A stretch of 64,000 nucleotides of DNA from Candidatus Thiodictyon syntrophicum (GTDB lineage: Bacteria; Pseudomonadota; Gammaproteobacteria; Chromatiales; Chromatiaceae): the NCBI RefSeq assembly GCF_002813775.1, contig NZ_CP020370.1, positions 2,443,501-2,507,500 of the forward strand. Direction: 5' to 3'. The notes beneath the pieces were generated by a model. It was given only the letters and a program-made list of their open reading frames with translations. It was not told the origin of the DNA and did not search any database. How positions within the stretch are numbered: the first letter of the stretch is position 1; the number at the start of each line of letters is the position of its first letter. Below, in pieces: positions 8,419 to 16,613 of the stretch. Made by a program: the position numbers and the translations under genes.

Positions 8419-9854
8419 TCATTGGGTGCCGGCTTCCTCGCCCGGTCTTGCGGTTGCAAAGATCGCCTGCAAGAGGTCGAGTTTGGTGCGCACCTCCGGG
8501 GGGATGGACGCGGGATCAATGAACCGTACAAGCTGATGCAACTCGCCCTTGCGCAGCAACATCGCATGACCCAAGCGCTGCGCCAGGCGGCGGAAGAATT
8601 CCTCCGCGAAGCTGCTGAGCTTCAGGCGCTCGGTCTTCGCTTCCCAGACGAGGCGGGCCGCGTCCGGGGCGGCGTTCTTCCAGGTCGCGAAATCCTCGCT
8701 GCTGCCGCCGAAGACCTGCTCCTGGATCACGGCGTCCAGCACCTCATCGGTCTCGATTTGAAAGCCGTCGAACAGCAAGTCGCCGTAATGCTCGGCGACA
8801 TAGGCGCGCAGGACCTTGGGTGTGATGAAATAGTTCTCGGCCTCATAGCGCCGCCAGTAAACGACCCGGAGCCCGCCCTCGTCCAGGTCCGCACGGTTGC
8901 GACCGTCGTTGTCCAGAATGGCAAACCCTTTGAGACCCGGAATCATCTCTCGCAGCGCGAAGAAATGGGCCTTCGGTGTCACACCGAAGCCCCCTTCCAC
9001 GCGTTCCAGTTCGGAATCGAGACTGGGGTCCGGATAATTGTTCGCCACGTAGAAGGCATTGATCTGCTCATCCCACACCTGCGTCACCGGGTGGCCCAGT
9101 CGTTGCGCCAGCGCCCGCAGCATGTCCAGATCCGTTCCCCCTTCGACGTACAGCACATAGCCTCGCTGGCGCGCCCGGACATAGTGCTCGGCCCCATAGT
9201 GCTTGAGTGCGTTGCGAATGTCTATCTTGGCCGCCAGGTTATCCGCGCGTCCCTCAAGCAGCAGGGTCAGGTTATGATCGAGTGCCTCATCCAGAATCAC
9301 CTCCGAATGGGTCACCATCACCACTTGGGACTGGTTTTCCGCGGCGATCTCGCGCAGGAGCACATAAACCTGCTTCTGCCGCAGAATCTCCAGGTGTGCG
9401 TCCGGTTCGTCGATCAGGAGCACGCTGCGGCGGTGGGAATAGAGGTAGGCAAAGATCAACAGCAATAGACCAACTCGTCCCCTTGGTTGCGAAAGCTCAT
9501 GGTGACGGGCTCGACCCTGTTCTCGTGTTGGACGCCCAGGGTGATCAGCAGGGGGATATCCCGATTGCCGGTGCGCACGGCGGTGTTGTGCCAGAAATAG
9601 CGGGTCCGCTGCACCGGCACTGAGACGATGTTCAGGCGATTGATGGAGGTCGAGGTGCGCTCCGCGGGGGTCGAGGTCTGCTTGGCGTCGAACCAGGTCT
9701 TGACCGCCTGGGACCAGAGGGCAATCGCCTGGATCGCCGTGGTCTTGCCGCAATTGTTCGGTCCGATCAATACGGCCGGATGGTCGAGTTCGATACGCTG
9801 CCGGTCGCCGAAGCGTTTGAAGTTTTGAATCTCAAGATAATGCAACAGTCTCAT
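8419..9854 (-). pseudogene. AAA ATPase with TOPRIM domain (OLD-like), internal deletion
   Basis: The N-terminal part (9854 to about 9460) reads MRLLHYLEIQNFKRFGDRQR and then Walker A GPNNCGKTTAI, as in SMC/RecF/OLD-type ATPases. It stops with TGA at 9456. The reading then continues in another frame with LLLLIFAYLYSHRRS, Walker B VLLIDEPDAHLE, VTHSEVILDEA and a TOPRIM-like region, VLYVEGGTDLDML...AILDNDGRN, to 8419. The signature/linker stretch normally lying between the two parts (about 100 residues or more in relatives) is absent, so an out-of-frame deletion near 9460 destroyed the gene. OLD-family ATPase-TOPRIM nucleases act in phage defence. ATG 9854 gives the natural N-terminus. Confidence 0.8.
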
Positions 9855-9940
9855 GTCGTATCCCGTGGGCGTACCTGGTAATCGCGGCAATGGGCGATCT
9901 GACGGAGCATCTTAGCACTCAACCTGGAAAGAGCAGTTGG

Positions 9941-10070
9941 GCCGCAAATGAACGCAAAAAGACGCAAATAATCACGGTCCCGGCATGTTCTGTCCAGCCG
10001 CCCGCCGGGTGTGGCCCAAGACTTCTCTAGGAATATGATGTATTTGCGTTTATTTGCGTTCATTTGCGGC
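9941..10070. repeat. GCAAATGAACGCAAAT inverted-repeat element, full copy
   Basis: Facing arms of tandem CAAATGAACG-like units: GCCGCAAATGAACGC opens the left arm (9941-9971) and its complement closes the right arm (10041-10070), around about 70 bases of unrelated sequence. The same layout occurs at 16431-16583 and 23465-23600, with a lone arm at 6224-6256. Confidence 0.85.
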
Positions 10071-10088
10071 TAAACTCTTTTCTTAGGC

Positions 10089-12929
10089 TCAGGGGTCCGG
10101 TTTGATCTCGCCCCGGGCAAGACCCGCGATCATGTCCCGCAACTCCCCGATCGCCTGTTCCCGCCGGGGATTGGGGTCCCAGCGCCTGCCCATCCAGGCC
10201 AGCACGTCCTGCGGCGCGGCCCCCAGCCGCTCCGGCACCAGCAGGTCGTAGATGCCGCGCCATTCGCCCTCCACCCGCAGCGCGAGGCGCGGGTTGATGA
10301 GGTACTGGCCGCGGCTTATCCGCAGGAAGAGTTTGCGGTTGTAGGGACCCTCCCGGTTGACCTCGTTCTTGGAGAGGATGGATGAGACATAGGTCTGCTT
10401 CTTGCGCCGGGCCGGCACCACCGACTCTGGGAACTGCCCCAGCACGGCGGCAAAGTCGACGGCGTTCAGTAGGTTGCGCCGCGTCGCCCAGTTCTCCCCG
10501 AGTCGCTGGTAGAAGAGTACCAGGGCGATACAGAGCATCAGGTATTCCATGTGCCGCCGGTCGAGCTTGACCAGGCGCCCGTCGACCTGGATGTCGATCC
10601 CGGCCGGGGCCAGCCGCTCGAAGACCGCGGGCAGCCGCGTGCGGGCGAAGCGCTCGTCCGCGCAGGCACGGTCCAGCGCGATCTGGAAGGCGTTCTGGCC
10701 ATTGCCGTCGACCAGGCCCAGGTCGGCATCGCGCTCCAGCAATTCGGTGATGAGATCGGCGTGGCCCATGCGGCTGGCGATCATGAGCGGCGTCTGGCCG
10801 AAACAGTTGCGGAAGTCCGCCCCGTATTTGTCGACCTCGCGCAGGACCCCGCCCGCGTGTTTGAGGCTGTAGAGCAGGTAGTGCTTCTTCTCCAGGATCG
10901 GCCAGGCCTTGTCCGGGTGGCGGGCGGCCTGGAGTCCGGCCCGATCGAGTTCATTGAGCAGGCGCTGGTCGCGGTAGACCAGGGCGTATTCCATGAGGCT
11001 GATGCGTGCCTTCTTGTCGCCCTTGACCAGGGCCTGCTCGCGCAGTGCGGCCAGTGTCTCCCCGCGCAGCACGGCCCAGGGGACCTGCTGCTCTTTGAGG
11101 ATCTGGGAGCGGATCTCGGCCGCCTGTTCGTCCTTGCCCTGGAGTTCCAGCCGATGGGCCTCGCGGCGCCACTCATCCAGGCTGGAGCGCTGCTCCTCCA
11201 CGTCCGCCACCCCCTGGTGGACCTCGGTGAGCCCCAGCAGTGCGAGCAGGGGCTGGGCGGGGCGCGGCTCGATCAGATAGAGATTGCGCACCGCCCGGGT
11301 CACCGCCACATAGAGCGCGTTGATATAGAACTTGTAGATCTCCAGTGACTTGTCATTCTTGTCGCGCCCGCGGGCATAGCGCAGTTCACCCTGCAGGTCC
11401 GCCTCCGTCAGGTCCGCGGCGATGTCGCGGAAGCGCTTTTCCTCCCCGCTCACGAAGCCGTAGAGGAGCACATTCTCGTACTCCAGCCCCTTGGCCTCGT
11501 GGATGGAGAAGACGAGCGGGGTGCGGAAGAAGCGGCGCACTTCGGCCTTCTGGTCGTCGTGCAGGACCAGGATGGCGAAGCGGGCGGAGGCGGCGGTGCG
11601 CCGGTCCAGGTCCCGCTTCACCGCGTCCGTGTCCGCCAGGAGCCCGACCCGGCCGGCGCCCGGACCCCGGCTCACCACCAGATAGTTGCTCTCCCGGTCC
11701 ACCGAGCCGAAGCGGGCGTGCTTGATGTGCAGCAGCCGGTTGGCGACCTCGGTGACCTCAGGGGAGTTGCGAAAGTTGGTGTTCAGTATCCTGATCAGTT
11801 CGGTGGGGGCCTGGTCCCCCGGCTGGTTCCAGAAGAGCGTCTTGACCTTGGACCAGGAGAAAAAATTCGGATGGACGATCTGGTTGGAGTCCCCGCACAG
11901 CAGGAAGCCGCGGGGGTCGCGCAGGGCCTTCAGGATCAGGAGCAACTGCACGTTGGTGAGATCCTGCACCTCGTCCACCACCACGAAGTCGTAGCGCGGT
12001 GCCACCCGGGTCAGCCAGGCGTGACTCAGGATGTTGCTGTCGAACCAGCCCTCCTCGGCCAGGAACTTCAGATAACGCTCGAAGAGGTCATAGACCACGC
12101 CGCGCAGTTCGGGTGGGTAGATGGACTGGCGCACGCCGAGCGCCAGATAGGTCTCCCGATCGAGATAGGAACGGTCCGGCGCGGTGCCGGTGATGGCCCC
12201 CTGGACCTCCTCGAAGAGCCGGTGGCTGTCCTGCAACTCCTTGGGCAACCGCTGGCGCGCCGCCCAGCCGGCGAAGACGCGCGGAGTCATCTCGCGGCCC
12301 GGGGGTACCTGGATGCTCTCCAGGTACTCCCGATAGGAGAGGAACTCGACCTCCTGGTCCTCGTTCTCATAGCCCTGGGCGTAATAGAGGTCCCGCGCGT
12401 TCTGGGCCAGGAAGGGTGAGCGGGTCACATAGAGACAGTCGCCCCGGGCGTCCTTTAACTTCTCCAGGGTCAGCGCCGTCTTGCCGCTGCCGGCCGAGCC
12501 GATGATGACGAGCGGCGGGGGCAGGCGGTAGATCGCCTCCTGGTCGTCGTCGAAGGACAGCACCTTGTCGAGCAGGTGAAAGCGGTGCAGGGCCGGGTTG
12601 AGATAGGGCAGTTGCGGGGCCGTCTGCGCCGCCGCGGCCGCGGCGTCCGGGATCTGGTCCTCGTCGATCGTCACCCCGCGGGCGAGGAAACGCGACTGCT
12701 CATAGGCGTGCCGGTGGATGAACTCCAGGGCCAGGACGCAGCACTCGTCGGCGTGCCGGTAGAGGGCGAACAGCAGCCGGTTGCTGCGGTCCAGCCGTGC
12801 CCGGTAGAGGTTGTCACCGATCTTTTTGACCTCGGCGGAACGGAAATCGTCGGCGCGCAGATAGGCCGCGAGCTTCTCGAAACCGGGGATGGCGGCGGTA
12901 TCCAGACCGCGGTAGACGAGGATCTTCAA
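10089..12929 (-). CDS. UvrD/Rep-like helicase with RelE-like N-terminus and ankyrin-like C-terminus
   Basis: Large protein (946 residues from TTG 12929). Residues about 20-100 (NLYRARLDRSNRLLFALYRH, then LEFIHRHAYEQSRFL) resemble a RelE/ParE-fold domain. Superfamily 1 helicase motifs follow: Walker A IIGSAGSGKTAL near 143, DEVQDLTNVQ near 318, the RILNTNFRNSPEV region near 390 and the C-terminal HEAKGLEYENVLL near 480. Residues about 700-750 contain GQTPLMIASRMGHADLITEL and a second unit, an ankyrin-like pair. The C-terminal 190 residues are unrecognised. The frame is open upstream to 13055, but KILVYRG after TTG with GGGGAA upstream looks like the natural start. It sits beside two dead defence-like genes. 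ATP-dependent nucleic acid unwinding is expected; the biological role is unknown. Confidence 0.82.
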   Translation of the reverse strand: MKILVYRGLDTAAIPGFEKLAAYLRADDFRSAEVKKIGDNLYRARLDRSNRLLFALYRHADECCVLALEFIHRHAYEQSRFLARGVTIDEDQIPDAAAAAAQTAPQLPYLNPALHRFHLLDKVLSFDDDQEAIYRLPPPLVIIGSAGSGKTALTLEKLKDARGDCLYVTRSPFLAQNARDLYYAQGYENEDQEVEFLSYREYLESIQVPPGREMTPRVFAGWAARQRLPKELQDSHRLFEEVQGAITGTAPDRSYLDRETYLALGVRQSIYPPELRGVVYDLFERYLKFLAEEGWFDSNILSHAWLTRVAPRYDFVVVDEVQDLTNVQLLLILKALRDPRGFLLCGDSNQIVHPNFFSWSKVKTLFWNQPGDQAPTELIRILNTNFRNSPEVTEVANRLLHIKHARFGSVDRESNYLVVSRGPGAGRVGLLADTDAVKRDLDRRTAASARFAILVLHDDQKAEVRRFFRTPLVFSIHEAKGLEYENVLLYGFVSGEEKRFRDIAADLTEADLQGELRYARGRDKNDKSLEIYKFYINALYVAVTRAVRNLYLIEPRPAQPLLALLGLTEVHQGVADVEEQRSSLDEWRREAHRLELQGKDEQAAEIRSQILKEQQVPWAVLRGETLAALREQALVKGDKKARISLMEYALVYRDQRLLNELDRAGLQAARHPDKAWPILEKKHYLLYSLKHAGGVLREVDKYGADFRNCFGQTPLMIASRMGHADLITELLERDADLGLVDGNGQNAFQIALDRACADERFARTRLPAVFERLAPAGIDIQVDGRLVKLDRRHMEYLMLCIALVLFYQRLGENWATRRNLLNAVDFAAVLGQFPESVVPARRKKQTYVSSILSKNEVNREGPYNRKLFLRISRGQYLINPRLALRVEGEWRGIYDLLVPERLGAAPQDVLAWMGRRWDPNPRREQAIGELRDMIAGLARGEIKPDP

Positions 12930-13046
12930 GGGGTTCCCCAGATCGCAAAGGCGTGGTTGAGGCCCCTGGACACGACGCACGGGGGCTTGGTTGGTCGGGA
13001 TGATACCAATCCGTCCACGCGGCTTCAGGAGTTCCGGCGGTTCGGC

Positions 13047-13100
13047 GGTCCGCACAGCGGACCCTACGGCCCCGCGCCCGTAGGGTCCGCTGTGCGGACC
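13047..13100. repeat. GGTCCGCACAGCGGACCCTACGG palindrome, copy 1
   Basis: Perfect 23-base arms (13047-13069 and 13078-13100) with an eight-base loop, between the divergent helicase gene and ubiT. Related sequences at 35026-35081 (inverted pair) and 49082-49150 (two direct copies). Confidence 0.8.
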
Positions 13101-13286
13101 AACGACCTCCCGCCCAGTAGGATGGCCTGGGTTATGATCAAGGCCACGCCTGGGTGAGACCGCACCGCGGTGTCATGCCGAGCGGCCGCGGGTCGCGGGC
13201 CGACGCCGCCCACTCGCGCGAAGCGCCCGGGCGCGCGACAATGAGCGGCTTTGTCGATACACCGACCGCTGCCCGAGACCCGCCCC

Positions 13287-13766
13287 ATGAACCTAGCCCC
13301 GCGCTTCATCAACACCCTCTCCGCACCCCTGCGCCTGTTGCCGACCCTGGCCCACAGCCAGGCCCTGGCACTGGTGCTCAATCAGGTCATGAAGGACGCC
13401 ATCGCCGAGGGTGAACTGGACTTCCTGATCGGCCGCACGGTCGGGATCGAGATCAGCGATCTCGGCATCCGCTACCGCCTGGGCCTCGCCGGCGGGCGGA
13501 TTCGCGGCCACGGGGAGGGGGCACCCGCCGCTGCAACGATCTCGGGGGGCTTGCATGAGTTCATGCTGCTCGCCGCCCGGCGCGAGGACGCCGACACCCT
13601 GTTCTTCCAGCGCCGGCTGCGGATGGCGGGCGACACCGAGTTGGGGCTTTATCTGAAGAACTTCCTGGACGCCTTCGAGCCGCCGCCCCAGGTCGCGCCG
13701 CTGATCCGCGGGCTCGACCGGCTGCTGGGCGAGGAGAAGCACCAGCCGCGGCGGCGGAACCGCTGA
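13287..13766 (+). CDS. ubiT: Ubiquinone anaerobic biosynthesis accessory factor UbiT (SCP2 domain)
   Basis: 159-residue SCP2-domain lipid-binding protein. With UbiU and UbiV it supports oxygen-independent ubiquinone synthesis, probably by holding hydrophobic intermediates. The start MNLAPRFINTLSAPLRLLP and the SCP2 core FLIGRTVGIEISDLGIRYRL followed by ATISGGLHEFMLLA match the E. coli YhbT family. ATG 13287 is preferred to the frame opening at 13251 because family homology begins there. It faces ubiV-ubiU across a 545-base repeat-filled gap, whereas in E. coli ubiT and ubiUV are divergent; the local association confirms the assignment. Confidence 0.92.
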   Translation: MNLAPRFINTLSAPLRLLPTLAHSQALALVLNQVMKDAIAEGELDFLIGRTVGIEISDLGIRYRLGLAGGRIRGHGEGAPAAATISGGLHEFMLLAARREDADTLFFQRRLRMAGDTELGLYLKNFLDAFEPPPQVAPLIRGLDRLLGEEKHQPRRRNR

Positions 13767-14195
13767 GCCTGCCGGAAGCGGGGAAGGGATCTCGCAGAGG
13801 CGCGGAGGCGCAGAGGGGGGAGGCGCAGAGGGGGGAGGGCAGGGCGGGTGCGATCAGAACTGATCGGACCCGGGAGGGCGCATGGGCTGGGACCGGAGTT
13901 GCGGGGCTCGCGTCTGCCAGGGAGGCCGTTCTCGATCCTGACGGCTCTTCTCTGCGTCTCGGCGCCTCTGCGTGAGTCTTCTTTCGCCTGGCGCAACTGG
14001 CAACCGCTGCTCGCCGACGGCAGCGCCCGTTCGGCCACCGGGGCGGTCCTGATCGGGGCCGACGGTCTCGGCCCCTGGGAAGACGAGGAGACGCAGGCCC
14101 TGCTGAGCCGCGCCGTGCGCGAGGGTTGGACGGGGCGCGCCAAGGCTGACGGTCATGGCAGCATAAACCGCCACCTTGGACGATGACAGCCGCGC
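13767..14195. repeat. CGCAGAGGCGCAGAG repeat arms and an unassigned coding-like remnant
   Basis: Part of the ubiT-ubiV gap. GCAGAGGCGCGGAGGCGCAG (about 13794-13837) faces CTCTGCGTCTCGGCGCCTCT (about 13949-13975); the same family is at 33713-33777. Between them lies TGCGATCAGAACTGAT, also found in the element at 48787-49013. From about 13983 to 14140 the plus strand reads WQPLLADGSARSATGAVLIG and then PWEDEETQALLSRAVREGW, protein-like without a start or neighbour; it may be a gene remnant of unknown family. Confidence 0.5.
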
Positions 14196-14267
14196 GTGGG
14201 AGCGGCTTCACCCGCGGCGAGGCCAGGGCAGTTTGCACGCTCGCGTTGCGGCTGAAGCCGCTCCCAC
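14196..14267. repeat. GTGGGAGCGGCTTCA palindrome, copy 1
   Basis: Facing arms GTGGGAGCGGCTTCA and TGAAGCCGCTCCCAC. Further copies at 17890-17961, 19059-19129, 33811-33840 (right arm only), 34788-34880 and 53994-54039. Most are followed by a short tail containing CTTTCATCG or a close variant. Confidence 0.8.
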
Positions 14268-14311
14268 AGCATCGCTGCGCGATTTGTACGGTAAAGCCTT
14301 GGACTCCGGGG

Positions 14312-15238
14312 TCAGGTGAGCCTGCTCGAGCTGATCCCCGCCGCGCCGCTCCAGTAGCCGTCGACCAGCCCGGTCGGGACCAGCCCGCGCAGGGTGGCCT
14401 GACCCTCGGCGGTCGCGAGATCGCCCGTGAGACAGGCGGCGAAGGTCCGCACGACGGTGGCGGTGTGCTGGGACTGGGGACTGATCCGGACCAGGTCCAC
14501 GCCCAATGGGCCCAGTTCGCTCAAGACCGGGAGCAGGTCGTGGGTGGCGGCGGATTGGGTCTGGATGCCGTTGAGCGCGAGGAATGCCTGGTGTTCCTGG
14601 GTGCTGATCAGGAGCCCGTCGGGGTGTTCGCCGCAGCGCAACTCGCATTGGTCCTTGCCCTGGCCGTTGTTGAAGGCGGTGAAGCAGCGCGCTGAGTAGG
14701 CGAGCGGCAGGCGTCCGAAGGCGAAGACCTCGCACTCCACGCCGGCGGGGCGGGTGCGGATGAGATCCGTCGCGGTTTCGCGGCCCAGTTCCACCGGCAG
14801 CACCCAGCGCTTGAGCCCGCGGGCCGCCAGGAAGGCGAGCGTGCGCTGGTTGTAGAGGTTGATGGAGGTGCCGGCAACGAAGGGGCGCCCCTCCAGGAAG
14901 TCGAGCGCGGCGAGATCATTGGCCTCGATCAGGAAGCGCTGGTCGGCGCACTGGCGCTCCAGGGTCTTTAGTTCTCCCTCGGACTCGATCAGGGCGAGGG
15001 TGGAGATCACCGGCTCGCGGCCGCTCGCGGCGACGCGCTCGGCCAGATCCCACCAGTCCTCGGGGCGCATCAGGCGGCGCTTGGAGCAGATGGTCTCACC
15101 CAGGTAAACGACCTCGACCGGGGTCTCCAGGAGCTCCGCGTAGAAGTCCAGGACCTGCTCACGCGGCCAGTAATACAGAATCGGTCCCAGGGACAGGCGG
15201 GGGCGCCGGCCGGTGGGTGGCAAAACATCCGAAGGCAT
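14312..15238 (-). CDS. ubiV: Ubiquinone biosynthesis protein UbiV (U32 peptidase family, 4Fe-4S)
   Basis: 308-residue U32-family protein that forms a complex with UbiU and catalyses the O2-independent ring hydroxylations of ubiquinone synthesis, probably using prephenate. Four cysteines expected to bind a 4Fe-4S cluster are present: Cys51 in ETICSKRR, then Cys185, Cys198 and Cys202 in RCFTAFNNGQGKDQCELRCG. The 13- and 4-residue spacings equal those of E. coli UbiV (180/193/197). The N-terminus is 12 residues longer than the E. coli protein; an internal start cannot be excluded. It lies downstream of ubiU on the same strand with a 164-base gap. Confidence 0.95.
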   Translation of the reverse strand: MPSDVLPPTGRRPRLSLGPILYYWPREQVLDFYAELLETPVEVVYLGETICSKRRLMRPEDWWDLAERVAASGREPVISTLALIESEGELKTLERQCADQRFLIEANDLAALDFLEGRPFVAGTSINLYNQRTLAFLAARGLKRWVLPVELGRETATDLIRTRPAGVECEVFAFGRLPLAYSARCFTAFNNGQGKDQCELRCGEHPDGLLISTQEHQAFLALNGIQTQSAATHDLLPVLSELGPLGVDLVRISPQSQHTATVVRTFAACLTGDLATAEGQATLRGLVPTGLVDGYWSGAAGISSSRLT

Positions 15239-15402
15239 GGGTTCTCTCGGTGGTGATGGGGCAGGTCTCGGGTGGATCAGTTTGCCGATGGCTCAAACGT
15301 CGCGTTGGATTCAACTGCAACGCAGTGCACAGCGTGGCGGCGGCTCGCACCCAGGTCCACCCATTGCGCGTTCCGACCCCAACGGGGTCGAACATACCAG
15401 TG

Positions 15403-16398
15403 TCAGTGCCAAGTCCGCTCATAGGGCCCGATGGTGGTCTGGGTGCCCTCGGAGACGCGCGCCAGGGCGTCCATCCAGTCGGCCTGGGGGCGGAAGGCGG
15501 CCGGGTTGCGGGTGCAGGAGTCGATGGCCTCGCGCCACACCCGGGTGACCTCGGAGACATAGCGGGTGCTGCGCTGGCGGCCTTCGAGCTTGATGGCGGC
15601 GACCCCGGCGGCCATGATCTGCGGCAGCAGGTCCAGGGTATTGAGGCTGGTGGGTTGCTCGATGGCGTAGCGGATGTCGCCCTCGACCTCGTAGCGGCCC
15701 TTGCAGATGGTCGGGTAGCCGGCCGGCTCGTCGCGTCCGCGCCGCTCGATCAGAATCCCGCCCAGACGGGTCTCCTGGCCGTCGGGGGTGTCGCGCCACT
15801 CCACATGAGCGGCGGGGGAGCAGGCGCCGTAGGTGTTGGGGGACTGGCCGGTGGCATAGGAGGACAGGATGCACCGGCCCTCCACCATGACACACAGGCT
15901 GCCGAAGCCGAAGATCTCCACCGGCACCGGGCTCTCGGCGATGACGTGCGCGACCTGGGCGATGGACAGGACCCGCGGTACCACCACCCGGCGGATGCCG
16001 AAATGGCGGTGCATGAAGCGGATCGCCGCCGGGTTGGTGGCCGAGCCCTGCACCGACAGGTGCAGGCCGAGTTGGGGGTGGCGCTGCGCCGCATAGTCCA
16101 GCACCCCCATGTCCGCCAGGATCAGTGCGTCCACGCCGAGATCGGCGCCCCGGTCCACGGCCGCCGTCCAGCGCTGCCAGCCGCGGGGCTGGGCGAAGGT
16201 GTTGATGGCGACGAAGACCCTGACCTTGCGGTCGCGGGCGTAGCGTAGGCCGTCTTCCAACTGTTTGTCGTTGAAGTTGAGGCCGGCGAAGTGGCGGGCG
16301 TTGGTGTCGTCGCGGAAGCCGATATAGACGGCATCGGCGCCATTGTCCACAGCGGCCTTGAGGGATGGCAGGTTGCCGGCGGGGCAGACGAGTTCCAT
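15403..16398 (-). CDS. ubiU: Ubiquinone biosynthesis protein UbiU (U32 peptidase family, 4Fe-4S)
   Basis: 331-residue partner of UbiV in oxygen-independent ubiquinone hydroxylation. MELVCPAGNLPSLKAAVDNG is the canonical UbiU N-terminus, fixing ATG 16398. The four cluster cysteines fall at Cys169 (GSLC), Cys176 (EGRC), Cys193 (YGAC) and Cys232 (PTIC), the same numbers as in E. coli UbiU. First gene of the ubiU-ubiV unit; the gap to ubiV holds a TTCGACCCCGTTGGGGTCG-type repeat. Presence of ubiTUV implies respiration or photosynthesis with ubiquinone under anoxia, fitting a facultative or phototrophic lifestyle. Confidence 0.96.
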   Translation of the reverse strand: MELVCPAGNLPSLKAAVDNGADAVYIGFRDDTNARHFAGLNFNDKQLEDGLRYARDRKVRVFVAINTFAQPRGWQRWTAAVDRGADLGVDALILADMGVLDYAAQRHPQLGLHLSVQGSATNPAAIRFMHRHFGIRRVVVPRVLSIAQVAHVIAESPVPVEIFGFGSLCVMVEGRCILSSYATGQSPNTYGACSPAAHVEWRDTPDGQETRLGGILIERRGRDEPAGYPTICKGRYEVEGDIRYAIEQPTSLNTLDLLPQIMAAGVAAIKLEGRQRSTRYVSEVTRVWREAIDSCTRNPAAFRPQADWMDALARVSEGTQTTIGPYERTWH

Positions 16399-16430
16399 GG
16401 GCGGACTCCAGTAGCTAGAGAGAGTATTTG

Positions 16431-16583
16431 GCCGCAAATGAACGCAAACGAACGCAAATAAGTCCGAAGGGTCTTGCGCTGCTGCCCCAAGCCGATAGGT
16501 CACCCGGCCCATGGGCCGGGTGAGCCGGACTGGCACACGCCGCACGCCGTGTTAATTTGCGTCTATTTGCGTTCATTTGCGGC
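16431..16583. repeat. GCAAATGAACGCAAAT inverted-repeat element, full copy
   Basis: Left arm from 16431 (GCCGCAAATGAACGCAAACG), right arm ending 16583 with GTTCATTTGCGGC, about 100 bases between. The inner sequence holds its own small palindrome, CACCCGGCCCATGGGCCGGGTG. It lies directly upstream of ubiU and may contribute to its 5' region. Confidence 0.85.
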
Positions 16584-16613
16584 TAAACCGCTCTTCAATT
16601 AAGGGGTATAGGG

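Noticed and set aside
16431-16583. GCAAATGAACG arrays as CRISPR repeats
   Set aside because: Units are contiguous, about 10 bases, with no unique spacers between them; arms are inverted.
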